Of a stretch of 64,000 bases of DNA, positions 45,660 to 56,332 are shown one piece after another; positions within the stretch are counted from its first letter, which is position 1, and every line of letters begins with the position of its first letter. Source of the DNA: Amaurobius ferox (Eukaryota > Arthropoda > Arachnida > Araneae > Amaurobiidae); contig OX578150.1 in assembly GCA_951213105.1 (NCBI GenBank), positions 25,424,022 through 25,488,021 on the forward strand, written 5' to 3'. The notes under the pieces were generated by a model. It worked only from the letters and a program-made list of their open reading frames with translations. It was not told the origin of the DNA and made no database searches. Position numbers and translations under genes: made by a program.

Positions 45660-47117
45660 GGTGTACTCCTATATACTTAAGCAGTGCGTACATGCACGAG
45701 GCTATAAGCTACATACTAAAAAAGGCTTGAAAAGATTTCGTGGGGTGAGGTCGTGTGCCTCATGGCCTCACCTTACATTTTAATTCTACTGATATTCATC
45801 TCTTCGATGACTGCATTCGAGATTAAAGGATGTGCGGTAAACTAGCTCCGCTAAATGTGGAAGTTACTGAATAACTGTATAGTAATGGATGGCATAAGAT
45901 ACCAGACTTCGGACTTGCATTATGACTTATCAATTCTTTGCTATTACTGTTAAGGAACCTGCATATATTTATTAAAGAGAACCATTTCCGCTGATCAAAT
46001 TGCTCCTGAACTGTTTTTGCAAACCTGAATCTTATTAGTGATGCAGATATGGCAGAATCTTTATAGAAGAAGGATGTCGAACATCAAAAATGACTTTCCT
46101 GATAAAGCATAATCAAAATGCCAAATTGCAGATAAGGGAGTTGACTACATTGTGTTTTTCTACATAATCAACGGTAATGGAGACTGAGTGAATCCTGAAT
46201 AACATGCCAAATAATAAATTAATTTCCAAAATCAAGAACTTTGATTTAGGACTGATGAGGACGGCTGAGCCATAACTGACAGACTATTCGACCTTTAGGG
46301 CAGCTAGTGAAAGAGTGAGTGCTTAAAACTTTAGGAGTGCTTAAAACTTCATCCTTAAGCAGTGTCTAAATGAGTGCATAAAACTTTATCTTCAAAAGTG
46401 TCCAAGATCGTGTGAGATAAAATGTGGGAAAATCCTTCTTATTATTCATTTATTAAAATTGATGCTCAGTTAAGTAAAAGACATAAGTGAAATTTTAATT
46501 TTATTGTTTTTGAGAATGGGAATTTGAACTTAAAGCATAGGGTCCACAAAATGTAAAGAATAAGAGAACTCTCACCTTGTATTATTGGTTATGATATTTA
46601 AAATTGATATTTATATGAATTCTAAGATTTAAAATTGAGAAACTTAATAAAAAAAAATGATAAGAAACAATATTGAGTCAAAGTTGACAAAATGTGAATA
46701 CTATAATTGAATTGTGAAAGAATTAAGTGATTGCCTAATTGAGTAGAAATATGTTAATTAAATTTATGTGCAACCTTAATGTGTGTTATATATATAGTCA
46801 AGATAATTAACCTTTAACAATAATTTAATTGAATATTTATGTGCTAACCTTTAATAAATAATGTATTTGGATTTAACACTACAAAATTTGTCTTTATTTA
46901 AATGGCCTAAATTTTAGATGACTTGAGAATATCACGAAACCAGAGCAGCTTCTAGCATGCACTCTCATAGAGTGATTTTTACACAGACAGTGCGGTAAGG
47001 GGTATATATTAATTTAAAACTTTATCAAAATTCAAGTTCTAGCTTTTCGCTAGACTGTCTTTTTGGGACTCTTTGGTAAATTTAAGTGATTAATATGTAC
47101 ATATACCTTTTGCCTTA
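45660..47117. other. Foreign non-coding DNA right of E3
   Basis: No gene recognised. It contains a ggtgagg/cctcacc inverted repeat at 45745-45773 and otherwise AT-rich sequence. It lies inside the interrupted mariner and is the candidate partner of 39344-39917. Confidence 0.4.
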
Positions 47118-47165
47118 CTAAGATTTGGGGGCTTTGTTTAGTTTAAGAGCTTCCCTCCATAAAAT

Positions 47166-47510
47166 TGTTGCCACAAAATCAGACAATAAATTCGGAAAAA
47201 TACTGTTCACAAATGGCAGTATTTTTAAAAGCAGAAATCGAAGCAAAGTGGCCAGAACTGACCAATCGTTGAGGTGTTGTCTTCCAGCATGACAATGCTT
47301 GGCCCTACATTTCACTGAATGTCAGGCAAAGACTTAGTATGACTTGGATGTTGTATGTCACCTCCCATATTCACCAGACCTTGCCCCCTCAGATTTTCAC
47401 CTCTTCAGGTCACTTCAAAATTCTCTGAACGGCCTGGAGCTCAATTCTTTGGAGACTGTCAAACAGCACCTCGATAACTTTTTTATAAATAAGCCTAATG
47501 GATTTTAAAA
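47166..47510 (+). pseudogene. Mariner transposase, C-terminal half
   Basis: KAEIEAKWPELTNR, a TGA, then GVVFQHDNAWPYISLNVRQR (second catalytic Asp in HDNA). After a frameshift comes YSPDLAPSDFHLFRSLQNSL (third Asp, DD34D spacing signature), then QHLDNFFINK, with a TAA soon after. It completes the transposase begun at 38735 and ends 120 bp before the right inverted terminus. Confidence 0.87.
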
Positions 47511-47660
47511 AAGGTATTTTCCAGCTGCCATAAAGATAGCAAAATGTCATAGAACAAAATGGGGCTTATGTGATTCAATAACATTTACTTAAGTTTTTGG
47601 ACTGCTTCGTTGGTATTTATCATAAAAAAAGCACAGAACTTTCCGGATGACCCAATATAT

Positions 47661-47991
47661 TTCAAAAACATGTGATTACTTATCTTAAAGAAAACTCACA
47701 AATCAAAAAAATTTATTTTTCTGAAGGGCAGCCAAAATAAAAACAAAATCTTTGCTAATTTGTCTTGCTATTTTCAAGACTATTGTACCAAACATTGGGT
47801 ATTGAATATTAAAGCAAACATTGGGTGTTGAAGCAAAGTAACTTTTTTTCTTTTTTGCTACGAGTTATGGCAAAAAAACGAGAGATTAAATGTCAAAACG
47901 TTGTGCGTTTCCTATTGGACAGTTAGTGGCATTCAGAGCATTCATTCAGGGGTTGCATTTACTTCTCGCACTATTTAGTTTGGCATGTATT
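47661..47991 (+). pseudogene. Unclassified transposase-like gene, right part
   Basis: It resumes directly after the mariner: FQKHVITYLKENSQIKKIYF, SEG, then in a second frame NKNKIFANLSCYFQDYCTKHW and later CVSYWTVSGIQSIHSGVAFT, with stops between. It is the continuation of 37960-38548. Confidence 0.45.
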
Positions 47992-48172
47992 TCCTTCTCC
48001 TATTTATTGACATTTTTTTTTTTTTACGTTACGTCTGTATTTTCATTATTAGTTCTTTGTTTTCAGAAAGTTCAATTATTTCCTCACATTATATTATTTT
48101 ATAAAAAAAATTCATTGTATTTTATTCAGTTTAGTGCACTTTATTATTAATTCCTCGTGTTAATAAGAAAGT

Positions 48173-48792
48173 TTGCTTCGTTCACTTGTTATGGATGACA
48201 ATAAAGAAATGCAATGCGAGTACTGTGACAAAGTTTTCACTAAAGGATATTATGCGTACAATCACATTTGGAGATTTCATAAAATTGAACCTATTTTAAA
48301 AAATGTGATCAACTGCCATATGAAGGATTGTGGAGAGAGAGAATCTGGCTTTCAGAATTATAATTTATTAAGACAACATGTTTCTAATCAACATAAAGCC
48401 AATCTAGAAAAGGTAGATTTGTCTTTGACAAAGCAAAAGACTTTATTAAATGGAAAGAAGAAACTGAAAATGTTACAAAATCATCTTACATTGTAAAAGC
48501 CACTGCAGAGCTTGCTGATGGGTTAAATAAAATATACAACTGGTGTCACAGATCTGGAAACTATATTTCAAACAGTACCCAAAAACGTGCTCACAAATCA
48601 CAGGGAACATGTAAAATAAATGCTCATTACCCTTCTACCATCGAAGTTGTGAATACTGGTGCCTCTATATCAGTTACTTTTTATAAGACTCATGCTAGAC
48701 ATGATATAGAATTAAAGCACTTTTCTTGGAGCCAATCAAATAAAGACTTTTTAGCTAGTAAGTTTTTTAATTTAATGAAATCATTAACATAG
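48173..48792 (+). pseudogene. C2H2 finger + GCM/FAR1-like domain, transposase N-terminus
   Basis: The frame from 48173 (MLRSLVMDDNKEMQCEYCDK) holds one clear C2H2 finger (CEYCDKVFTKGYYAYNHIWRFH) and a second Cys/His set (CHMKDCGERESGFQNYNLLRQH...NQH). After a +1 shift near 48415 the frame continues FIKWKEETENVTKSSYIVKA, IYNWCHRSGNYISN, KSQGTCKINAHYPSTIEVV, VTFYKTHARHDIELKHFSW, to a stop at 48792. The WCHRSG...KSQGTCKI...TH-RHD-EL pattern is like the WRKY-GCM1-type DNA-binding region in front of MULE-like transposases. No nuclease domain follows. It may belong to the same system as the unclassified gene just upstream. Confidence 0.5.
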
Positions 48793-50514
48793 GTCATTAT
48801 GAAAGCAGAATTATTAATAAAATTCCCAAGAAGATTATCAAACTTTTCTTTAATATACTAATTATATATTATATTATCAGAATATTTTTTTTATCAAAAT
48901 CATTGTAAAAATAAACTTATTTCCTTACTAATTTCCTTTCAATACTTTTCTAGTGTAATAACCAGCATTCATGAACCAGTTTTGAACTTTGTTTTTAAGT
49001 ACAGAATACGCTATAACTGTATCAGCAATACAAAAGCTTGCCACATACTGCGATTATAGTGCATATTAAGTTTTCTTGCTGTCAGTGCAGTTATAGTGCA
49101 GACTATTCTATGCTAAAAAATGTTAAATGGTAAACCACTTTTCGAATACTGATTTCTATACTGGAAGCATGATTTGTAATTAATTAATTAGCTAAACTAA
49201 CAGTCTTTAAAAAAATTTACATCAGCTGTCCTCAGCTGATAAGCTTTAATCAGGGGATAGAGGGTTCACCCCACCCTCAGAAATTGAAATATTTTAAAAT
49301 AGAAAGTTCCTAAACACACATGTGATAAAAAAATCTATTCAATCCCCATTTAGTTTGTCGTTCTGAAGTCCTTGAACTGGAAAAACAGTCTATGTTAACC
49401 TCTAATAAATTAAAAAATAAATAATAATAATATTAAAAAGGACTAAGAAGCTTTCAGAAACTCAGAATTTTAAAAGGAATGCTGCAGCAATAGTGGGAAT
49501 CCTATTGCAATAGTGGGAAAAATTCTGCTGCAGTAAAACCCAAAGTTTCCAAATATAAAAAAATCTCGGTTCCTGAACCCGGCAGAAAAAAGAAAAGAAG
49601 CTAAGATCAAATGCCAGTTATTTAGAGACTAGAGGTCTGCATGGAACTAATTTAAAAATTTTACTCAGCCAAAAATATTAAGATTTGAATCGGCCAAAGC
49701 TCAAAAATAATTTTAAATAATTCATTCAAGTCTGACCTGCTCTGAAAAGCACTCAAAGCCAGCTCCGCATTTTGCCTGAATTTTATTTACTTGTACATTG
49801 AAGTCCATTGCCTCATATGATGAACAATATTTGCCATTTAAGAAATTAAACACAAGTTATATTACATATAGCAATAAATCAAAGAACCCAAATTTAGAAA
49901 ATCTGTACAAGTCAAGAATGAGCATTATTGTAAAGTAAGTTTATCATTTTGGTTGAATAATTAGAGATGAAATGAGAAAATGGCTCTTCACTGAGATTAT
50001 GTTTTAAAAAAAGCTTTCTTTACCCAGTTATCAGTGGATAATGCAATGACCCTCTTGTTAAAGCTCATCAGCACCAAATATTCATAACTTCAGTTGTAGC
50101 AAAACAAACATGTCATATACCACAATTATTAGTGTTTTTAAAAACATTTCAATGTGACTAAACTTTGTGTACATTATACATAAATATTATTTTCTTTGAT
50201 TTTGACATAGTTATGAATTTAAAGTTTAATAATTTTAAAGTAAAAGTATAAGATATTTTAAATACAAATATATAAATAAATTCAAGGACAATAATTTGTT
50301 TTATCCATTAATTTTGAATTACAACAGTTTGTACAAATAAATTTTCATTCAATATTTGTTATCAGAAACAAATTGACGGAACTGGATTTTAATTTAAGAA
50401 TAGAATTTATTTAATTTGATAATTTAGAAACATTTTGAATCTAGTAATTGAAATTGAATCACAGAAGAAATTGAAAAGAAAATATAAGCGATTAAACTTT
50501 TTACTCCCATTAGC
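48793..50514. other. AT-rich intergenic stretch
   Basis: No supported gene or repeat. Short ORFs are absent or chance. Confidence 0.45.
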
Positions 50515-51480
50515 ATGGTCAAGCAGGTGCTTGACACTGATGTTCCCGCACCTGATGCCCAGAATATTGATTCTGCTCCCAAAAAAGAAAAGCTGCCCCC
50601 GCCCTTCTTCATTGTTCCTGCTGCGAATTGGCATAGTTACCTGGCCCAGCTCAAACTGCTAGCTCTTTCCCTACAGGGCAACCTGAAGGGAAGCCTTATA
50701 AAAATTCAAGTCAGCAACTGTGAGGAATATATGGAAATCCAAAGAAAGCTGAATAACGATAAGACCCATTACAGGACCCATCCTTCTTAATGAGGAAAAC
50801 CCCCTTAAAGTTATAATTAGAGGACTCCCTGTCGCAACGGACATAGCTGCGATTCAAAGTGAACTGCTAGCCCATAAAATTAAATTTAACAGTATAACCC
50901 AATTGTATAAAGGTCCTAAATCAAATAAAATATTAATGCCCCTCTTCTATGTGCAATGCCCCAAAACCCCTGACAATGTAGAAATCTACAAAATTAAAAA
51001 CATGCTAAGAATGGAAATTAAAGTAGAAAGGTACTGTGGAAGAGCCCCGGCTAGCCATTGCTTTTCATGCCAGATCTTCCATCACTCGGCCCCATCGTGT
51101 TATCTCACAAGTTCCCCAAACCTAAACCCAGATCCCCCTTAAATTCTAACCCAAATAATAAATTTAATTCCAAATATGTCTAAAAAATATCTCTTATGCA
51201 AATCTTTTCCAAAACAACCCTGAAGACTTTCCAGAGTCCCCCCCCCCCCCCAGCTAATAAAAAGCAAAATTCAAAACCCACAAAAACTGCCGAATCCAAG
51301 AAGGTAAATGAATTTAACGAATCTGTAATTGGTATGCTTCTGTCCTTCCAAAGTCACTATAGCCCTAAACATATTTATGAAACTTTTTACAGAGTCATCT
51401 GCCGAAATGAAGGCCACAGACAACGATCTTGATAAAATCCAAATTCTTTTTACAAGTCTTAAAGGACTCCCCGTATAAAA
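50515..51480 (+). pseudogene. Jockey-like ORF1, C-terminal part with C2HC motif
   Basis: From 50515: PPPFFIVPAANWHSYLAQLK, then CEEYMEIQRKLNNDKTHYRT. After a frameshift near 50790: PLKVIIRGLPVATDIAAIQS, a PRE-type region. Then MPLFYVQCPKTPDN and KVERYCGRAPASHCFSCQIF-HHSAPSC, a gag-like Cys/His knuckle. The tail includes a Pro-run in a C-tract (51239-51250, frameshift-prone) and ends in DLDKIQILFTSLKGLPV. This is the expected C-terminal half of the Jockey ORF1 whose N-terminus lies at 37046-37691, probably from another copy. It may once have led into an ORF2 like that at 54936. Confidence 0.72.
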
Positions 51481-51844
51481 TGTAAAATCCTGTAATTGGC
51501 CAGATCAGACGAACCTAAATCCCCACATTTATAAAAATGCAGCTTTCACTGTTTCAAAGCCAGTGCTCCACGGAGCACAGCTAGACACCTCCCACTTTTC
51601 CCTTTACTTCTCGAGGAAAATTGTTCCTCCTATTCCAAATTCTGCGACTCGATAGATCTCGATTGTGATTCGTCACAATCTATATTGAAGAGCATCGCCC
51701 GTTTTTTTTTTTGTAAACTTCTTTTCATTAAACTACCCTTTTTACTATTTCCCAGCCGATCCTTAAGATTAGAGTTTAGAAGGCAGCCTAAGGCTGCCTA
51801 GGGTACTCCATTAATTGGTTTGCGTTTGAAACCTGGCTTCAAGA
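51481..51844. other. Spacer with two short perfect hairpins
   Basis: Non-coding. It contains gattgtga-ttcg-tcacaatc (51661-51680) and aggcagcc-taa-ggctgcct (51781-51799), both perfect 8-bp stems, a T-run at 51701-51712 and a GC-richer CG-containing patch at 51560-51660. Confidence 0.6.
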
Positions 51845-52055
51845 TCAGACCTTAACCCCATCAATAACCTATGGAGCCGACTAAAGAAACTTGTTAATCA
51901 AAAGCAACCCTGCAATAAAACCCAATTAACAGAAGCAATAATTCAATCTTGGTTTCACATTATTACAGCTTCAGAATTAAAAAATTTGGTTCACTCAATG
52001 GGAAAGCACTGTAAGGCAGTAATTAAGGCTAAAGGTTACCTAAGTATTAACTGAC
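51845..52055 (+). pseudogene. Tc1-type transposase, C-terminal end
   Basis: The open frame reads SDLNPINNLWSRLKKLVNQK, then TQLTEAIIQSWFHIITASEL and KNLVHSMGKHCKAVIKAKGY, ending at a TGA at 52053. It matches the SPDLNPIENLW end of Tc1 transposases, but the catalytic Glu is Asn (NPINNLW), so this copy is inactive. The rest of the gene is missing to the left. Confidence 0.82.
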
Positions 52056-52265
52056 ATGGTGAGAATTTTTGTACATCTCATTTTTCTTTTTCTATATATT
52101 TCACTTTGATTCTTTATAAATACTGTTCTATTAAAAAATAATTCCTAAATGTTATTGTATTATAATCTTGATTAAATTGTCTTTCCATTGATATATAATT
52201 TTATGGTATCAGTACAAAACAAATTGGTGTTATGAGCCATCAAACCTCAAAAATACACTTTTTCC

Positions 52266-52297
52266 AAAAGGTTTCCACAATTTTGGCCACTACTGTA
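52266..52297 (-). repeat. Tc1 right terminal inverted repeat
   Basis: Reverse complement begins tacagtagtggccaaaattg, the classic Tc1 terminal pattern (CAGT-GTGGCCAAAATTGTGG) with the TA target at the edge. It follows the transposase end by about 210 bp and abuts LINE fragment E5. The left terminus is not found. Confidence 0.78.
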
Positions 52298-53197
52298 CGG
52301 TCATACTGGGAGAGATAAGCAGCTTTGATACATTTTGGAAAATTAGGTGTGTTAAAAGTGAGTATAATATGTTTAGTTGGTATAATTTTCCCATCTTTGC
52401 GAATTATGATTCTTTGAACTCCACACACTTGTTGATCGTAAAGTTGTTCTTGTATTTCAGCCTCTATTGAATATAATAGCTCTGCCTCAGATATGACCCC
52501 TTGAATAGTATTCAAGGTGCCATGTATTGTTACGTTGACTTCATACTCACAAAAGTTTTTTCAGTTTCATCAATGAACTGGCTTAGCTTGGAGAGGAGAT
52601 TTCAACTAAGATATCCCAGATCAAAGATTTTTTTATTGTTTTCAAATCTCCTACTACAGCTAAATGTTTATGAATCAGAAATGGTGACATAGCAGAAAAA
52701 GGACAATTATTGAGGTACAGAATAAAAAATTTGGCTTCTGAACTTATACCACTTGATTTTAATAACTGAACACTTTGTTGCTCACTCGAAGAGTGAGAAA
52801 GTTAGTTGGTTGGTTTGTTTCTATCAGCCCAACTAACAGCACATGCCCCAGAGAGCAAAACATTACCTTGAAAAGCATTGGAAATGCATGAAGAATCCGA
52901 GAGCATAGGCAAACTCAAATTCTAAATGTTTTCACCACTAAATGAAAAGCCACGGTTTACTTCCAGTTTGATCGGAGTACCCACCAGACTCCATCTCCCC
53001 ATACTTTTCTAACATGCTAAGTGTAACCACTCGAATCATTCGCACAACTAGATGATGGAGTGTACTTGGTGCACAGGGCCCAAGGATCAGCTAGGATACA
53101 TAGGGGATTTCTCGATATGAAACACTCTCCACCATCAAATCAAGGGACTCGCCACTGGAACAGTTTGCTACAAATGTTTCTCAAAAGAAATACTACT
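52298..53197 (-). mobile_element. E5: 5' fragment of an I-clade LINE
   Basis: It matches the ORF1 middle to 5' UTR of E3 (about 44609-45545) at lower identity. Recognisable ORF1 pieces are CGVQRIIIRKDGKIIPTKHI, ISEAELLYSIEAEIQEQLYD and the Met region near 52928. The left edge is cut by the Tc1 end; the right edge stops at actactg, 115 bp short of E3's 5' limit. There is no ORF2, which is unusual for a LINE copy. Confidence 0.78.
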
Positions 53198-53215
53198 GTT
53201 GTGACTCGTCACAAC
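53198..53215. repeat. Short palindrome at the edge of E5
   Basis: gttgtga-ctcg-tcacaac, a perfect 7-bp stem with a 4-nt loop, directly at the point where similarity to E3 ends. It is nearly the same as the palindrome at 51661-51680. Confidence 0.7.
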
Positions 53216-54413
53216 ACACTATATTTTTACTATTCCAAATTAAAAAATTTTTATAATTCATTAAATATTTTTTATTTATTTAAATTTATTATTCAAAATT
53301 ATCTTATTCAAAATTGCTTTTATTTTTTTATATTCATTAATAGGCCAATTGTCTCTTTTTCTAAATTAAATTATAGCATGCTGCTATCCATCCATATTTT
53401 CATTTGTATGGTGTACGCCTCTTTTAAATATAGCTGTATAGTAGCATCCCTTCTCAACAATTTGCGAAATCTGGTTTCAAGCGAGATACGGGAATAATCT
53501 TCCGGCGCTTACTATTTAACCTCCTTGGTTGAGCAAGTTTTTTTTTTTTTCGACATGGCAACATCATGTTAGGCGGGAGATTTTATGCTGACTTGCTGTC
53601 TCTCTTGAAGAAGTTGTGATACGTGAAGGTGGTGTTATATGTGGGGTCCCCTTTCAGGGTGCCTCGTGTCCCAGCCATTTATTCTTTTTCATGAAAGTGT
53701 CTTTTAAATCTATTTGGATCGTCTTAAAAAAATATATTAACAGTTTTTCTTATTACATCAAAATAAGTGTTGTGCTCTATTATATAAAAAGAAGGAAATA
53801 TTTGTGATCTATTTTTCTGTGATTGAATCATTTAAAAAGAAATGCATAGAATGAAGTCAATTGTCTGTATTTGCTGACAAAATATGGATAGGTGAATCTT
53901 TCAAGGCTCTAATGAGTTCCGAGCTAGCTGAGAATATATATATATATTCTGATATAAACTCAAAATACAATAACCCTGAAAACCTTATGATCAAGATGAA
54001 AACAAGAACGAAAGGAAAACATACAGGCTAGGTGCAATAAAATGGCCAATGAGGAATTGTGACCTCATTTAAGTCCTGGTTACCAGCTGCACGGTCGCGA
54101 CACCACTCTCGGAAGCCTGCACGCATCCGTAGTTAACCTCATTGTGACCACGAATAAAGAACATGAAAGATCCAAAAGTCAAAAGTATCAAATTTCAAAT
54201 TATCAAAGTATAAAATCTCGAAGTGAAAAGTCAAATCCCCGCCACTCGAAAATTATTTAATAAATCTAATCAACAATTCTAAAAAACCATTTAAATATAC
54301 GTTCACGTCACATATAAAACATTAAATATATATATACAATAAAAGTGGTATTATAAATTTAAAAACATATAAATCACCAATACCATAAAATATTTAATTA
54401 TCTCTATCGCAAC
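53216..54413. other. AT-rich stretch, no gene seen
   Basis: ORFs at 53060-53497 and 53616-53807 are hydrophobic by base composition and not supported. There is a T-run at 53528-53540, an atatat palindrome at 53935-53951 and a more GC-rich patch at 54080-54130. Confidence 0.4.
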
Positions 54414-54935
54414 TTCAATCAATATCAGAACATCAAGATAAATTATATTTTAACTCGTATGATTTTAAAGACTTATTTAATTGTGTCAACTTAAAGGTCC
54501 TATATGAATTTTTATTACAACTATTTGAAGAATTTGAATTGCATTCATTAATGGATCGCTGTAAATTCAAAGCAATGCTAAATTTGGTTATATATGAAAG
54601 CATTATGTACAACGGAACCGAGTTTTATCAACAAAATTCAGGCATCCCCATGGGGGGGGGGGGGAGGTAGCTCAACAGCATTAGCAGACTTGTATTTATA
54701 TAAATTAGAAAGTATTTCACATCTGAATAACGAAATTATCTTTTTTCGTTACGTAGACGATTTGTTAATTGCAACAACGGATCCAAAGTACAACTTCGAT
54801 TTCAGCGTATACCCAGAAAACTTGGAATTGATAAAAACAGATTTGGAAGATAATGGAAGCATTAATTTCTTAGATTTGAACATTTCCTACAATAAAGAAA
54901 ACAAACTTGAGATCGACATATATGATAAGCGCCCC
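54414..54935 (+). pseudogene. Penelope-like or unclassified reverse transcriptase fragment
   Basis: An open frame from about 54414 to the G-run: DFKDLFNCVNLKVLYEFLLQ, MLNLVIYESIMYNGTEFYQQ, NSGIPMG. After the G-run (54652-54664) the shifted frame continues STALADLYLYKLESI, FFRYVDDLLIATTD (YVDD catalytic pair), YPENLELIKTDLEDNGSINF and LDLNISYNKENKLEIDIYDK. GIPMG...ADLYLY...RYVDD...FLDL is the pattern of Penelope-related and some uncharacterised eukaryotic RTs, not of the I or Jockey LINEs nearby. The 5' part and the end are missing; Jockey sequence takes over at 54936. Confidence 0.65.
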
Positions 54936-56332
54936 GATCTTGATAAAATTAGCAATCGCATCATCAAGAATCTCCTGGACCTGTATCTCTGCTGGATCAC
55001 CATGCTGCTGAATCATATGATGGAAATTCGTTTCTTTCCCACGAGTTGGAAGACCGCTGTCATCATCCCTATTCCAAAAGCAAATCAAAATCTCTCGCTA
55101 GCCGAGAACTTCAGACCAATAAGCCTACTTTCTAGCCTCTCGAAAATCTATGAATTAGTGTTGCTTAAGCGTTTGGATGGTTTCTGCCGTTCGAAGAATA
55201 TTTTAATATCCGACCAGCATGGATTTCGAACTGAGCATTCAACGCAATCCCAACTTTGCGTGTTGTCGAAACTATCCATAAGAACGCTACCAACAGACAG
55301 TATACAACCATAGTATTTTTCGATGTGGCTAAGGCCTTTGATAAAACTTATCTGCCTGGGCTTATTTCCAAGCTGGTGTGACTTGGCATTTCGACTCAAC
55401 TTTTGACCATCATCAACTCGTACCTCACTAATCGTTCTTTCTACGTACGAGTTGATAAAACTCTCTCTACAATCAGACCAATCAGGGCCGAGGTTCCTCA
55501 AGGAGGAAATCTCAGTCCTCTGCTCTTCAATATCGTCATCAACGATATTCCAAGCACACCTCACGTCAAGCTGGCCATCTTTGCAGATGACACAGCGCTT
55601 ATCACTAGCAGTCGAGCACCACAAAACTCGATTAACACTCTACAGACCTACATTAAGAATAGCCTTGAGTACTGGCTCATGACTTGGAGAACCAAAATTA
55701 ACGCGACCAAAAGTGCAGTTGTCATTTTTAAGCCCAACTACCGAGGAGTCAGCCGTAACTTTGTTTTAAAGATTTTCAACGAGCCCAACCCTTTTTCTCA
55801 TTCTGCTAAATATCTGGGCATCACCTCGGACGCCCACTTGACTTACAAGGAGCACATCACAAGAAAAATTGAATCTGCTGGGAAAAAGTATAGAGCACTT
55901 CTGCCCCTCCTCGATAGGAAATCCCATCTCTCCCTGGAAAACAAGTTGATTATTTACAAACAAATCATCATACCAAGCTTTTTGTATGCCTGTCCAGTAT
56001 GGGGGGGGCGGCAGCAAAAAGCCATATTGGGAGATTGCAAGTTTTTCAAAAAAAAATCTTGCGATTTATAGTTAATGCTCCTAGATACGTCCAGAATGAG
56101 GTAATACATCACGATCTTAAAATCTCTGGCATTACAGAGTGCATTGGGCTCTTCACTCAAAATTTTTACAAGAAAAACTCCAGTAGGCCCTGTATGAGAG
56201 ACGTCGATCAGGTCTATGACCCGACCACGCCTTCCTACCTTAGGAAGCGTAGGCCTCGACACATTCTGTTTGGCTGTAACGAGACCAAATGGAAAAAGCG
56301 TCGTTACCTAGTCCCTCAAACGGGTGTCTCCT
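54936..56332 (+). pseudogene. Jockey-clade ORF2, C-terminal RT part
   Basis: It begins within the RT N-terminus (FFPTSWKTAVIIPIPKANQN, NFRPISLLSSLSKIYELVLL). Then FFDVAKAFDKTYLPGL (motif A), AEVPQGGNLSPLLFNIVIND (motif B), KLAIFADDTALIT (FADD, motif C), HSAKYLGITSDAHLTYKEHI and PSFLYACPVWG, ending PQTGVS at 56332. No RNase H follows, as expected for Jockey. Defects: a frameshift near 55255, a TGA at 55378, and another frameshift in the G-run at 56000-56007. Endonuclease and ORF1 are absent. The first 126 codons are in frame with the preceding RT fragment. Confidence 0.88.

Larger units (their letters stand above)
38549..47660 (+). mobile_element. Mariner (DD34D) split by a large nested insertion
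   Basis: The 27 bp at 38549-38575 (atattgggtcatccggaaag plus flanks) is an exact reverse complement of 47634-47660, TA targets included, marking both ends of one mariner. The transposase 5' half lies at about 38735-39343 and the 3' half at about 47166-47510. Between them are about 7.8 kb of foreign DNA including LINE E3. A normal mariner is about 1.3 kb; removing the intervening DNA leaves about that length. Confidence 0.9.

Noticed and set aside
45660..45672. Target-site duplication of E3 (ggtg on both sides)
   Set aside because: Only 4 bp match and the exact ends are uncertain; not distinguishable from chance.
45745..45773. Micro-RNA precursor hairpin
   Set aside because: The stem is only 7 bp with a long loop.
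53060..53807. Two plus-strand ORFs (145 and 63 aa), hydrophobic
   Set aside because: The first begins inside antisense LINE E5 and the rest is T-rich sequence that gives Phe/Ile/Leu by composition alone.
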